Source: Oligella sp050920755 (lineage in GTDB: Bacteria > Pseudomonadota > Gammaproteobacteria > Burkholderiales > Burkholderiaceae_B). Taken from it: 64,000 bases of DNA. Each line of letters begins with the position of its first letter. The first letter of the stretch is position 1. Where the stretch lies: contig NZ_CP158480.1 of the NCBI RefSeq assembly GCF_050920755.1, positions 744,001 through 808,000 on the forward strand, given 5' to 3'. Both the position numbers and the translations under genes were made by a program. Positions 46,959-56,536 of this stretch are shown one piece after another. The notes below the pieces were generated by a model. That model ran no database searches, was not told the origin of the DNA, and saw only the letters and a program-made list of their open reading frames with translations.

Positions 46959-47709
46959 AGGCATCAATGCCCTCAGCAACATCATCCTCCATCATATTTT
47001 GTGCCATGACCTCGCCGGCATAGGCATAAGCTTCCGCTAAAGGCATCTCCAATTGCTTATAGAACATGCTTTTACCGTAGCGAACAGCGCTATTGCTTTT
47101 GGATAAAACATCATCGACTAAAGCTTGAACTCGATCATCCAACTCCTCCGCCGATACCACATCATTAACCAAGCCCCAACGCTGAGCAGTGTGTGCATCG
47201 ATAAAACGACCGGTAAAAAGCATTTCAAAGGCGTGTTTAGGCAGAATATTACGACTGAGGGGTACGGACGGTGTGGAGCAGAAGAGCCCCACATTGATGC
47301 CCGAAACAGCAAATTTTGCCGCCTCGGCGCTAATCGCCAAATCACATGCGGCTACCAACTGACAACCGGCTGCTGTGGCAATGCCATGCACCTTGGCAAT
47401 TACCGGCACCGGCAAAGCACGAATCAGCTGCATCATATTGCCGCAGCAGCTGAAAAGCTCACGATAGTAATTTAAGTCCGGCTTACTGCGCATTTCCTTA
47501 AGATCGTGACCGGCACAAAATGCCCGTCCCTCGGACTCAATCACCACACATCTTAGCTTAGTGTCGTCTTGCAAGGACTTTAAACAGTCCGTTAAAGCCT
47601 TTAATAAGTTCTCGGATAAGGCGTTAAATTGATTAGCTCTATTAAGGGTGATGGTAATCACGTCCTGCTCGCGGCGGGTGAGTAGTAGTGCTTCATCATT
47701 AGTGCACAT
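46924..47709 (-). CDS. Enoyl-CoA hydratase/isomerase family protein
   Basis: A 261-residue crotonase-fold enzyme. GRAFCAGHDLKEMRS (about 60, oxyanion hole) and KVHGIATAAGCQLVAACDLAIS (about 100, second oxyanion region) are typical, and ISRNILPKHAFEMLFTGRFI-like text follows. Catalytic glutamates of classical hydratases are not evident at their usual positions, similar to ECHDC3-type members, so the reaction is uncertain. ATG 47709 with AGGAG six bases upstream is the start; the longer frame to 47817 lacks support. Confidence 0.87.
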   Translation of the reverse strand: MCTNDEALLLTRREQDVITITLNRANQFNALSENLLKALTDCLKSLQDDTKLRCVVIESEGRAFCAGHDLKEMRSKPDLNYYRELFSCCGNMMQLIRALPVPVIAKVHGIATAAGCQLVAACDLAISAEAAKFAVSGINVGLFCSTPSVPLSRNILPKHAFEMLFTGRFIDAHTAQRWGLVNDVVSAEELDDRVQALVDDVLSKSNSAVRYGKSMFYKQLEMPLAEAYAYAGEVMAQNMMEDDVAEGIDAFIEKRAPVWKS

Positions 47710-47846
47710 GGTTGTCTCCTTTTGTCGGTTTTTGTTATTCACAAGCATAGCATTTTCAAAAGAGCGGGGGAATGTTGCGCTGTTGTGTAGCTGCGCTAAT
47801 TTGGTAGAATAGGCCATCTTTAACGATGTGCGGAATACTTATTAAA

Positions 47847-49271
47847 ATGTCTAATCACTCCAATAACTCCGGTAAAAGCGGCGGATGGGCTGAGTTGCTG
47901 AGCGGCAAAAACGGTTTACGTGCGATTGCATTATGCGGGGGCGTCGCGGTACATGCCATTAATGTTTATATTGTGACAACGATCATGCCTTCAGTAGTAA
48001 GAGATATTGGCGGCATTGATTACTACGCTTGGAATACTTCTTTATTCGTCGCCGCTTCAATTATCGGCTCTACACTCGCCGTGCGTTTAATGGAGCAAAT
48101 GGGCTTGCGCTCGGCTTATTTGCTGGGTATTTTTGTGTTTATTCTGGGTTCAATGCTGGCCGCACTCGCACCGAGTATGCCGTTTTTACTCGGTGGTCGT
48201 GCCATTCAAGGTTTGGGCGGGGGTGTGATGCTGGGCTTAAGTTATGCCTCTGTGCGCTTAGTGTTTGAAACACATCTTTGGCCGCGTGCCATGGCTTTAA
48301 TATCTACCATGTGGGGTGTCTCAACGCTTACCGGTCCGGCGGTCGGTGGTTTATTCGCTGAGCATGGTGCCTGGCGTCTCGCCTTGTGGTCAACGGTGCC
48401 GATTGCACTACTGGTGGCCTTGTTGGTGTTAACGCAAGTTCCACAAAGAACGGCTGCTTTTCAGGCACATAAAAAAAGCGAAGTGCCTTTTTTAAAAATT
48501 CTTTTACTGAGTTTGTCAGTGATTGTGATGTCGCTCGGTAGTTTAGGTGATTCTTGGCTACTTAGAATTGCAGTGTTGGCGGGCGTGCTTTTAATTCTTT
48601 ATGTGATCGCACGCAGTGATTTAAAAGGGCATAAGCCGTTATTTCCCACCGGTCTATATTCGCTGAAGTATCCGGTCGGGGCTTTATTTGCCGGTGTGCT
48701 ATTACTGAGTATGGGCGTGACCACGGAAGTCTTTATCCCATATTTTTTGGAAAATATCCATGGCCTGCGCCCCTTATTAGCAGGTTATATGGCGGCCTCC
48801 ATGTCTGCCGCGTGGACTGTCGGTACTTTGAGTACCGCAGGTAAAGCGCCTGCAACGGTAAATAAATTACTCTTTTTCAGTCCCTTAGTCTCCGGTAGTT
48901 CTTTGTTGCTCTTGGGCATTTTAATGCCGTGGCAATCTTTAAGTGCCGAGTGGGGAATGGTTGGCATCTTAATCATTCCTTTATTCGGCATCGGTTTAGG
49001 GGTGGGTATGTCTTGGTCGCATATTTTGGCGCGTATTTTAATGGCTGCCGATAAGGGGCAGGAAAATCAAACCAGCAGTGCCATTACTACTGTGCAATTA
49101 TATGCGGTTTCTTTGGGTACTGCCTTAGGCGGGATGATTGTCGCAATGGCAGGCTTTAATCGCGGTGATCTGGGCGGTACGCAATCAGCCTCAGCGGCCC
49201 TTTTAGTCAGCTTTGCCGTGCTGCCATTTGTGTTTGTGATGCTCTCCAAAGCCGCAAGAACTGAGTTTTAA
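47847..49271 (+). CDS. MFS multidrug/siderophore-type exporter
   Basis: A 474-residue transporter with about 14 hydrophobic segments. NVYIVTTIMPSVVRDIGG near the start, the motif A-like RLMEQMGLRSAYLLG and motif C-like LTGPAVGGLFAEHGAWRLAL are those of drug:proton antiporters (DHA2-like). ATG 47847 (MSNHSNN) is chosen; the frame opens at 47826. Its closeness to an iron-complex import operon makes siderophore or metabolite export possible, but no direct evidence exists. A terminator follows at 49352. Confidence 0.85.
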   Translation: MSNHSNNSGKSGGWAELLSGKNGLRAIALCGGVAVHAINVYIVTTIMPSVVRDIGGIDYYAWNTSLFVAASIIGSTLAVRLMEQMGLRSAYLLGIFVFILGSMLAALAPSMPFLLGGRAIQGLGGGVMLGLSYASVRLVFETHLWPRAMALISTMWGVSTLTGPAVGGLFAEHGAWRLALWSTVPIALLVALLVLTQVPQRTAAFQAHKKSEVPFLKILLLSLSVIVMSLGSLGDSWLLRIAVLAGVLLILYVIARSDLKGHKPLFPTGLYSLKYPVGALFAGVLLLSMGVTTEVFIPYFLENIHGLRPLLAGYMAASMSAAWTVGTLSTAGKAPATVNKLLFFSPLVSGSSLLLLGILMPWQSLSAEWGMVGILIIPLFGIGLGVGMSWSHILARILMAADKGQENQTSSAITTVQLYAVSLGTALGGMIVAMAGFNRGDLGGTQSASAALLVSFAVLPFVFVMLSKAARTEF

Positions 49272-49351
49272 TGGAGTCTTGTGGCAATAGTTACAAATAC
49301 TTAACTTTCATTGCTTTAAGCTTTGATAATATGATGTGAGACAATTCATTT

Positions 49352-49377
49352 AAATTACCGGAAGGGGTAATTTTTTA
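49352..49377 (+). terminator. Terminator behind the MFS gene
   Basis: AATTACC pairs with GGGTAATT around a short loop and is followed by TTTTTT. Confidence 0.8.
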
Positions 49378-49438
49378 TTCCAAGTAATGCACGCTTGATA
49401 ATTACAAGGAAAAACATTTTGAGACCAGGAGAAATCTT

Positions 49439-50077
49439 ATGAAAATCAAATCAATGCGTTTAGGCGGTATGGTTTTAGCTGCGACTTTGGTCGTCGGTTG
49501 TGCTACACAGGGTGGTCAAACAGCGACCGGTGCCGGTGTGGGTGCAGCCTTAGGTGCCGGTCTGGGCGCACTTATCGGTGACAGCTCCAAAGCAGCCGGT
49601 ATCGGTGCCGGTATCGGTGCAGTCGCCGGCGGTATTGTAGGCTATAACTGGGATCGTCTACGCGGTAATATCAACAAAGCCGGTGGTCAGGAGTTAGGTA
49701 TTACGACTACGAAAATGCCTGACGGTAGTCTCAAGGTTTATATCCCTGAAAATGCCACTTTTGATGTGGGTAAATACGATCTGAAAGCTGATTTATATCC
49801 TATTCTGAATCAGGTCGCTGCTGAGATGAACGCACATCAGCAATTACGTGTTAAGTCGGTGGGTCACACAGACAGTACCGGTTCCGTTGCGGTTAACCAG
49901 CCTTTGTCTAATAACCGTGCTTCTGCCGTAACTAATTACTTAGCTAGTCAGGGCGTGAGCCAAAATCGTATGATGGTTGAGGGTCGTGCAGCCAATGATC
50001 CAATCGCATCTAACGATACGGCTGAGGGTCGTCGTATGAACCGTCGTGTTGAGTTGTTCTTGTACGCGGTTGAATAA
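49439..50077 (+). CDS. OmpA-domain lipoprotein with glycine zipper (YiaD-like)
   Basis: A 212-residue outer-membrane lipoprotein. The lipobox VVGC places the lipid-bearing cysteine at 21. A glycine-zipper stretch (about 31-70, GAGVGAALGAGLGALIGD and GIGAGIGAVAGG) precedes an OmpA-like peptidoglycan-binding domain (about 100-212) with VKSVGHTDSTGS, LSNNRASAVTNYL and AEGRRMNRRVEL. It would tie the outer membrane to peptidoglycan. AGGAGA lies upstream of the ATG. Monocistronic, with a terminator at 50104. Confidence 0.92.
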   Translation: MKIKSMRLGGMVLAATLVVGCATQGGQTATGAGVGAALGAGLGALIGDSSKAAGIGAGIGAVAGGIVGYNWDRLRGNINKAGGQELGITTTKMPDGSLKVYIPENATFDVGKYDLKADLYPILNQVAAEMNAHQQLRVKSVGHTDSTGSVAVNQPLSNNRASAVTNYLASQGVSQNRMMVEGRAANDPIASNDTAEGRRMNRRVELFLYAVE

Positions 50078-50103
50078 TCGCCACTGAATTAACTCATCAT
50101 CCT

Positions 50104-50132
50104 AAGCAGGGCTTAATCGCTCTGCTTTTTTT
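50104..50132 (+). terminator. Terminator behind the OmpA-like gene
   Basis: AAGCAG (50104-50109) pairs with CTGCTT (50122-50127), extended by wobble pairs inward, and is followed by a T run. Confidence 0.75.
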
Positions 50133-50154
50133 ATGGCTTTTTAATGGCTTGGTA

Positions 50155-51039
50155 TTAGAAAGTGTTGCGAATCACTTGACCCTGATGCTGATAGAAGCAG
50201 CTCTGATGGGTGATATGCGCCTCTGCATCAAAGCTGCGCTCTGCTAAAAACGCACTACCATCCTTAAGCTTTAAAATAATACTCGAACTGCGGGTGCCGT
50301 AATCCGGGCTGATAATAAAGGGGCTACTCAGCAGCTTTTCAAACGCCTCACTGATGCCCGTTTGTGGTAATTGGTGTAAGGCGGCTTGTTGAGTATCGGC
50401 TAAGCGATTAAATACCGTATCGATAAAATCCCTAAGTGTGCTGCTGTTTAGATTGGCAAAATCACGGCGACTCAGTGCGGATAAATCAAGCGTATCCAGA
50501 CTTTTAGCTAAAGCCCTGGTCTTGGGCCATGGGGTGTATAAGTCGGCATTGGATAGCGTGTAGCTACCGGGTGACAGTTGATGCAATGTGCTATCGCCGC
50601 TTGCAGGGCTATTGATAAAGCGATGGTAGTTATTCAGGTAGTAGAGCTTTTCGGCATCACCGAAAATCAGATTGAAACCGTTATAGTTTTCTAAGGCACC
50701 TTGAGCCTTGAGAAAGCTTTGTAGGTGGTCGGCTTCATGCCATTGCTCGGGATTGGCTGCTTGATGCAGTAGGGCATTAAGAACTAAAGCACCGCGACTG
50801 GTCGCGGTGCTTTTATTTGCCGAAGGGTGGCGAATATTGGTAATTAATGCTGCACCGCCCTGACGATTTATGCCCAACCACGTACCACCTGCCTCTAAAT
50901 CCCGTCCTGCGATGATCGTAGGCTGATCCTGCCAGATATCCGCAATGGCCGTGGGACGTTGATGAAACTCATCACGATTGGCCGCAATAAATAGGGCGAC
51001 TTCCTGCTCCGGTTGAAAGCGTAAATAGGCGATGCACAT
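50155..51039 (-). CDS. NRDE family (TANGO2-like) protein
   Basis: A 294-residue protein starting MCIAYLRF, with the name-giving FIAANRDEFHQRPT (about 18-31) and then AGRDLEAGGTWLGINRQGGAALITNIRHP. The N-terminal cysteine directly after the start methionine suggests an N-terminal nucleophile fold, as proposed for this family. Function is not settled; the human homologue TANGO2 has been linked to lipid and heme metabolism. It lies 16 bases downstream of the YdcH gene, probably one transcript. Confidence 0.87.
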   Translation of the reverse strand: MCIAYLRFQPEQEVALFIAANRDEFHQRPTAIADIWQDQPTIIAGRDLEAGGTWLGINRQGGAALITNIRHPSANKSTATSRGALVLNALLHQAANPEQWHEADHLQSFLKAQGALENYNGFNLIFGDAEKLYYLNNYHRFINSPASGDSTLHQLSPGSYTLSNADLYTPWPKTRALAKSLDTLDLSALSRRDFANLNSSTLRDFIDTVFNRLADTQQAALHQLPQTGISEAFEKLLSSPFIISPDYGTRSSSIILKLKDGSAFLAERSFDAEAHITHQSCFYQHQGQVIRNTF

Positions 51040-51055
51040 TCAAATAAAACAAGAA

Positions 51056-51283
51056 CTAGCGCTTGTTGTCGGCCTTAAGTAGCATTTGATAGATCTGATC
51101 CTTAAGGACGAGCTTTTCTTTTTTGAGTTTATCGATTTCTAAATCAGCATGAATAGCAGTTGCAGCATTTTGCTCCATACGGATGATCTTGTGATCAAGT
51201 TCGTTGTGCTGCTCGAATAACTTTTCAAAATGAGTGTCTTCTTGGCGAAGTTTAGCGATTAGATCACGATATTCAGGGAACAT
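51056..51283 (-). CDS. YdcH family (DUF465) small protein
   Basis: A 75-residue helical protein: FPEYRDLIAKLRQEDTHFEKLFEQHNELDHKI at the start and IDKLKKEKLVLKDQIYQMLL at the end. This is the full DUF465 pattern. It is predicted to be a coiled coil; function unknown. Confidence 0.9.
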   Translation of the reverse strand: MFPEYRDLIAKLRQEDTHFEKLFEQHNELDHKIIRMEQNAATAIHADLEIDKLKKEKLVLKDQIYQMLLKADNKR

Positions 51284-51401
51284 ATTTTCTTATCCTTTGT
51301 GAAGTGTTAAAGTCTGAATTGCTTTAGTACTTGATAATAAAGTAAGTACTGAGGTGATTTGTAAATCATCAGTACCTACCTATATTATCCATGAAAAAGG
51401 G

Positions 51402-51785
51402 CTATCTGATGGTCGCTTCGGCCTCATGATCAAGAATTTCCTGAATCGTATTGTCAGGATTCATGATGGCTACTTTAGGGCGGTGATTTTTTGCCTCTTC
51501 GTCGCTGACATGGACGTAAGACATGATAATCACCACATCACCTTTTTGTACTAAACGTGCCGCTGCGCCATTAAGACAGATCACGCGGCTGCCGCGCTCA
51601 CCCTCAATGACATAGGTTTCCAGGCGGGCGCCGTTGTTATTATTAACAATGGCGACTTTTTCATTTGCTAAAAGACCCACAGCATCCATAATATCGCGAT
51701 CGATAGTCACTGAGCCGATATAGTTTAAGTCGGCTTCGGTCACCACGGCGCGGTGGATTTTGCTGTTCATCATAATACGCATCAT
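51402..51785 (-). CDS. panD: Aspartate 1-decarboxylase
   Basis: A 127-residue pro-enzyme that makes beta-alanine for pantothenate and CoA. Self-cleavage occurs between G24 and S25 in NYIGSVTID to form the pyruvoyl group. NGARLETYVIEGERGSRVICLNGAAARL and DVVIIMSYV are the other conserved parts. ATG 51785 aligns with the usual MxRIM start; a second ATG follows directly, and the frame extends upstream to 51896 without a good site. Confidence 0.95.
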   Translation of the reverse strand: MMRIMMNSKIHRAVVTEADLNYIGSVTIDRDIMDAVGLLANEKVAIVNNNNGARLETYVIEGERGSRVICLNGAAARLVQKGDVVIIMSYVHVSDEEAKNHRPKVAIMNPDNTIQEILDHEAEATIR

Positions 51786-52142
51786 AGTTTTCTCTGGTCC
51801 AAGTTGGTTACTTTGAGCTAAGGTATAAAGGCTGAGGAGCTTAGTTAACGCAGTGCCACTGCAGTGAACGACGCTGTGTCGGAACAGGGGGTACAACCAT
51901 GGTCTGTGTTAATCATACGCCGATTGGTCGGGCCGGTAACTAATCCGCTTAATGAGATGCTGACGATAACCGGTAACGGCGCCTTGGTGTGACCAATCTC
52001 TAGGGTAAAGGTTCCTCAGCAATTTTTCAGATAAAGCGTGATATTGTAAGGCATTCATTATACAAATGTTTTTCAAAGCTTGGTGAAAAAGCTAAAATAA
52101 CCACAGTCCGAGATTGTTACTGTTTTTTGATTAGGATTTATT
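51786..52142. other. panD-pyrC intergenic region
   Basis: 357 bases between divergent genes, holding promoters for both. Only one small minus-strand reading frame (51909-52058) was seen. No riboswitch or terminator was recognised. Confidence 0.5.
51909..52058 (-). CDS. Possible 49-residue protein
   Basis: ATG 52058 to TAA 51909 encodes 49 residues starting MNALQYHALSEKLLRNLYPR and ending YRPDQSAYD, with a protein-like mix (many R, Y, H, L). It lies upstream of panD on the same strand. No ribosome site is evident and no family is recognised, so it may be chance in a promoter region. Confidence 0.28.
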   Translation of the reverse strand: MNALQYHALSEKLLRNLYPRDWSHQGAVTGYRQHLIKRISYRPDQSAYD

Positions 52143-53222
52143 ATGCAAATTAGCGAGGATAAAATCACCCTTATCCGTCCGGATGACTGGCATCTACACT
52201 TAAGAGACGGAGAGGCGTTGGCTCATGTCGTGGCAGATACGGCCAAGCAGGTTAAACGCGCAGTGATTATGCCGAATCTGGTGCCGCCGGTGACGACGAC
52301 AGCACAGGCGCAAGCCTATCATCAGCGTATTATGGAGACCTTGGCAAGCTCCGCCGAGGCGAGGGCCGACCCTGCATTGTTGGGCTTCGAGCCATTGATG
52401 ACGCTTTATTTGACGGACAATACACCCGCCGATGAGATTATCAAGGCTAAGGAATCCTCTTTGGTGTATGCGGTTAAGTTATATCCCGCCGGTGCCACCA
52501 CTAACTCCGACGCCGGGGTGACCGATTTGTTGGCTAATTGCTCTGCAGTGTTGGAGCAAATGCAGCAAATCGGTATGCCGTTATTGGTTCATGGTGAGGT
52601 AACAGATCCTGCTATTGATGTTTTTGATCGCGAGGCGGTCTTTATTGATCGGGTGATGTTGCCGTTACGTCAGCGCTTTCCTGAGTTGAAGGTGGTGTTT
52701 GAGCATATTACCACTAGGGAAGGGGCGCATTATGTACGTGATGCCGAGGGTCCGGTAGCTGCCACCATCACGCCGCAGCATTTGCTCTATAACCGCAATG
52801 CTATTTTTACCAGTGGCTTGCAGCCGCATTATTACTGTTTGCCGGTTCTAAAGCGTGAGGTGCACCGACAGGCACTGGTTGAGGAGGCCACCAGCGGTTC
52901 GGGACGCTTTTTTATGGGCACCGACAGTGCTCCACACGCTCGCGGTCTTAAGGAAAAGAGTAGTGGCTGTGCCGGATGTTATTCGGCGCTACATGCTTTG
53001 GAGCTTTATGCGCAGGCATTTGAAATGGCCGGTAAATTAGAGCAGCTGGAGGGCTTTACCAGTCTGTACGGTGCGGATTTTTATGGCTTAGCCAGAAATA
53101 CCGAAACCATTACCTTAAAGCGTCAAACGTTTGATGTGCCGGCTAATTTGCCCTATGTTAATGGTGATACCTTAGTGCCTTTGGCTGCGGGTACGGCGCT
53201 GAATTGGACCTTTGAAAGTTAA
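52143..53222 (+). CDS. pyrC: Dihydroorotase
   Basis: A 359-residue class II dihydroorotase of pyrimidine synthesis. Metal ligands: HLH in DWHLHLRDG (about 16-20), the carboxylated lysine in AVKLYPAGATTNS (about 113), LLVHGEV and FEHITT, and the aspartate in GTDSAPH (about 260). ATG 52143 follows an AT-rich leader with AGGA close by. The following O-methyltransferase starts 21 bases later, probably in the same transcript. Confidence 0.96.
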   Translation: MQISEDKITLIRPDDWHLHLRDGEALAHVVADTAKQVKRAVIMPNLVPPVTTTAQAQAYHQRIMETLASSAEARADPALLGFEPLMTLYLTDNTPADEIIKAKESSLVYAVKLYPAGATTNSDAGVTDLLANCSAVLEQMQQIGMPLLVHGEVTDPAIDVFDREAVFIDRVMLPLRQRFPELKVVFEHITTREGAHYVRDAEGPVAATITPQHLLYNRNAIFTSGLQPHYYCLPVLKREVHRQALVEEATSGSGRFFMGTDSAPHARGLKEKSSGCAGCYSALHALELYAQAFEMAGKLEQLEGFTSLYGADFYGLARNTETITLKRQTFDVPANLPYVNGDTLVPLAAGTALNWTFES

Positions 53223-53243
53223 ACCGATTATTGGAGTATCAGT

Positions 53244-53933
53244 ATGGCAGCAGATGCCAAGTCCATGGTGGATTTAAAGCAGGCAGCGGCGGTTGATGAT
53301 TATTTTTATCAGCATTTAATTGCCCAAGACACTTTATTGGCAGAGGTATTGGAGCGCTCGAACCGGCATCCTATTCCCTTTATTCATGTGTCACCGACTC
53401 AAGGTAAGTTTTTAAAACTTTTGGTGCAGATGATGGGGGCGCAGCGGGTATTGGAAATAGGTACCTTAGCGGCGTACAGCACGATTTGGATGGGATTGGC
53501 GGTGCCCGAGGGCGGTAAAATCATCACGCTGGATTTTGATGAAAAGCACGTGGCTATTGCCCGCGACAATATCGCTTTTGCCGGTATGAGCGATAAAATC
53601 GAGGTCATTCAAGGGGCCGCTGCCGATACTTTGCAGCGCTTAATTGATGAGGGTTGTGAGCCTTTTGACTTTGTTTTTATTGATGCGGACAAGGGCAATA
53701 ACCCACTCTATCTGGAGCTTAGCTTAAAGTTATCGCGACCCGGCACGGTGATTATCGGGGATAATGTCGTGCGTCACGGCAAGGTCTTGGATGAGGATGC
53801 GCGCGGTTCCAATATTCAGGGATTACGTAGTTTCTTTGAGCTGATGAGTAATCATCCGCAGCTCGATGCGACCGCTATACAGACAGTGGGCGCAAAGAGC
53901 TGGGACGGTTTTTCAATGGCTATTGTGAAGTAG
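53244..53933 (+). CDS. SAM-dependent O-methyltransferase (caffeoyl-CoA OMT family)
   Basis: A 229-residue class I methyltransferase. The SAM site VLEIGTLAAYSTIWMG (about 66), IITLDFDEKHVAIARDNI and the metal-site region FVFIDADKGNNPLYLELSLKL (about 148) followed by VIIGDNVVRHG are the family marks. Bacterial members methylate catechol-like oxygens; the substrate is unknown. Confidence 0.9.
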   Translation: MAADAKSMVDLKQAAAVDDYFYQHLIAQDTLLAEVLERSNRHPIPFIHVSPTQGKFLKLLVQMMGAQRVLEIGTLAAYSTIWMGLAVPEGGKIITLDFDEKHVAIARDNIAFAGMSDKIEVIQGAAADTLQRLIDEGCEPFDFVFIDADKGNNPLYLELSLKLSRPGTVIIGDNVVRHGKVLDEDARGSNIQGLRSFFELMSNHPQLDATAIQTVGAKSWDGFSMAIVK

Positions 53934-53953
53934 GGTTGGCGCTTGCTTATTAA

Positions 53954-55789
53954 TTAGTTGGGGGTTTTGCTTTCCAGAAACTCCCAGCGCTCAAAGAGCG
54001 TTTCCAATTCATTGCTGAGTGCTTGTAACTCGTCTTGAATGGCTTGTGCTTTTTCTGATCCCTCGGCATAGGTGTCCGGGTGGCTCAATTGCTCTGATAG
54101 CGCGGCTTGCTTGGTCTCCAGTGCGGCGATTTTTTCCGGAAGTTCGTCCAGCTCTTTTTGTTCCCAAGGGCTGATGCGATTGGAGCGCGTACTGCGAGGC
54201 TTAGCTGCTTCTTTGGGCTTGTCTTTAGCGACCTCAAGATTGCTGTTTTCCGGCGTATTAGCTTTGTTTTTGGCCGTGTCGGCCGCTCTGGTTGCGGCAC
54301 TTTGTTCGAGCCAATCCTGATAACCACCGACGTAATCACGCCACTTGCCGTCACCTTCATAGGCAATGGTTTGTGTTACCACGTTATCGAGGAAGCTACG
54401 GTCGTGACTGACGAGCAGTACGGTGCCGTTAAAGTCCTGAATTAATTCCTCCAATAGTTCCAAGGTCTCAATATCCAGATCGTTGGTCGGTTCATCCATG
54501 ACTAAGACATTGGCAGGGCGGGCAAATAGTCGCGCCATCAATAAACGCGCCCGTTCGCCACCCGAGAGGCTACTGACCGGTGATTGTGCGCGTGCCGGCG
54601 GAAATAAGAAATCACCTAAATAGCTCATCACATGCTGACGCTTGTCACCAATCTCAACCCATTCACTGCCGGGATTAATTACTTCGGTGAGCTTGGCATT
54701 TTCATCTAATTGCTCACGCATCTGGTCAAAATAAGCGATATTTAACTTTGTGCCTAGTTTGACGGTGCCTGCGGTGGGCTGTAATCGTCCCAAAATGATT
54801 TTTAACAGGGTGGTTTTGCCGACGCCGTTCGGGCCAATCAGACCGATGTGGTCACCACGTAGAATGGTAGTGCTGTAGTCCTTAATCACTTCCTTGTCGC
54901 CAAAGCGGTGGGAGATGTTTTCTAATTCGGCGACGATTTTACCGGAGCGATCGCCGGCATCAATGGCAAAATTGATCTTGCCTTGTACTTCACGGCGTGC
55001 CTGACGCTCCACTCTTAAGGCCTTAAGGCGGCGTACCCGTCCCTCGTTACGAGTGCGTCTCGCCTCAATGCCCTTGCGAATCCAGACTTCCTCTTGTGCC
55101 AGAAACTTATCAAAGCGTTCCTGCTCCTTGGCTTCAGCGGCTAACCACTCGGCCTTATGCACTTGCCAGCGGCTGAAATTGCCGGGGAAACTGAGTAATT
55201 GACCACGATCCAATTCCACAATACGGTTGGTGACATTGTCCAAAAAGCGGCGGTCGTGGGTAATAATCATGCAGCTGATGCCACTGCTTTTGAGCTGCTG
55301 CTCCAACCAGGCAATGCCCTCAAAGTCCAGATGGTTGGTGGGCTCATCGAGGAGGAGTAAATCCGCTTGCTCGACAAAGGCGCGCGCTAAGGCAATCCGC
55401 TTACGAGTGCCTCCCGAGAGTCCGGTTACTTTAGCCTCGGGATTTAATCCCAACTCGTCAATCATCGCTTGAGCTCTGGCGGGCTTGGCCCAATCCTCAC
55501 TTGCCAGATAATCACCGGCAATGCTGTCTAAAACGGTGGCCTCCGGATCTAAAATAGGCTCCTGCTCAACGGTCATGACTTTTAGGCCGTTTTTACGTTG
55601 AATCTCTCCGTCATCGGCCTCGGCGCGACCGTCAATTAAGCGTAAGAGGGAGGATTTACCGGCACCGTTACGGCCGATCAAACCAATGCGTTCGCCCTCA
55701 GCAATAATCAAATCGGCCTTATCCAAGAGGGCATGATGACCATAAGAAAGACTGGTTTTGAGAAGTGAAATCAAAGCTTGACCGGACAT
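53954..55789 (-). CDS. uup: ABC-F ATPase Uup
   Basis: A 611-residue cytoplasmic protein with two ATP-binding domains: Walker A GRNGAGKSS (about 36) and GPNGVGKTT (about 326), signatures LSGGTRKR and LSGGERARLLMARL, and LLLDEPTNHLD / LVMDEPTNDLD. A charged linker lies between them. The C-terminal coiled coil (about 540-611, ELPEKIAALETKQAALSEQL) is the Uup hallmark. Uup acts at ribosomes and in DNA transposon excision control. It has no membrane domain. Confidence 0.92.
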   Translation of the reverse strand: MSGQALISLLKTSLSYGHHALLDKADLIIAEGERIGLIGRNGAGKSSLLRLIDGRAEADDGEIQRKNGLKVMTVEQEPILDPEATVLDSIAGDYLASEDWAKPARAQAMIDELGLNPEAKVTGLSGGTRKRIALARAFVEQADLLLLDEPTNHLDFEGIAWLEQQLKSSGISCMIITHDRRFLDNVTNRIVELDRGQLLSFPGNFSRWQVHKAEWLAAEAKEQERFDKFLAQEEVWIRKGIEARRTRNEGRVRRLKALRVERQARREVQGKINFAIDAGDRSGKIVAELENISHRFGDKEVIKDYSTTILRGDHIGLIGPNGVGKTTLLKIILGRLQPTAGTVKLGTKLNIAYFDQMREQLDENAKLTEVINPGSEWVEIGDKRQHVMSYLGDFLFPPARAQSPVSSLSGGERARLLMARLFARPANVLVMDEPTNDLDIETLELLEELIQDFNGTVLLVSHDRSFLDNVVTQTIAYEGDGKWRDYVGGYQDWLEQSAATRAADTAKNKANTPENSNLEVAKDKPKEAAKPRSTRSNRISPWEQKELDELPEKIAALETKQAALSEQLSHPDTYAEGSEKAQAIQDELQALSNELETLFERWEFLESKTPN

Positions 55790-55974
55790 AGTGGAATTTC
55801 AAAATTAAAAAAGGAAGCTACTATTATAAAGTATTCGTCCTGCTTGCATCGTTCTCTGCTTTTATACCGTGATTGTTGTTTTTTTGTGACTTGGCGCTGG
55901 TTAGCGCTGATTTAGTGAATGATTTATCGAATTTGCTTAGGGAACTGCCGCCGATACGGTAAAATCAACGCTAT

Positions 55975-56365
55975 GGGGTGAGTTGGGCAATCGCGTGCCG
56001 TCGGTACGAGGAAGGTCCGGACTCCGCAGGACAGGGTAGCGGCTAACAGCCGTCCATGCCATAGGCATGAGGAATAGGGCCACAGAGACGAGACTGTTAT
56101 GAGGGCTTGAGCAATCAGGCACACAGGTGGCGACTTCCACTTGTTGTGATGCGCCTTTTTAGGTTGTGTTCACGGCATAGCAGGGTGAAACGCGGTAACC
56201 TCTACTCGGAGCAACATCAAATAGGCATACGTACTGCATCAGTGCAGCAGAGGGCGGTCCGTCCGAGTATGCGGGTAGATGGCATGAGCTTATTAGTAAT
56301 AATAAGCCTAGATGAATGATTGCCGGCATTTTTTGCTTACAGAATCCGGCCTATAGACTCACCCC
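55975..56365 (+). ncRNA. rnpB: RNase P RNA, bacterial type A
   Basis: The terminal helix is formed by GGGGTGAGT (55975-55983) and ACTCACCCC (56357-56365). The core word GAGGAAGGTCCGGACTCC (56009-56026), CAGGGTAGCGGCTAAC, AGAGACGAGACTG, GGTGAAACGCGGTAACC and ACAGAATCCGGCCTAT follow in the standard order. It is the catalytic RNA that matures tRNA 5' ends. The usual GAGGAAAGTCC reads GAGGAAGGTCC here. Confidence 0.95.
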
Positions 56366-56536
56366 ACCATTTAATCATTCCCACTTGCTTGCTTTTTATT
56401 ACTGAAAAAGCAGTCTTTTTTGTCTTAATTTCTCACTTATTAGCCACTATCTTAGTCAGAACGCTATGTTTTAGCGGTTCTGCGTCCACTTCTATTGCTT
56501 TTAGTCAGCTAAGCGGTTGAATTATAAACAAAGATC

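Noticed and set aside
56320..56520. 66-residue open frame after rnpB
   Set aside because: It begins inside rnpB, runs through terminator-like sequence and has no ribosome site.
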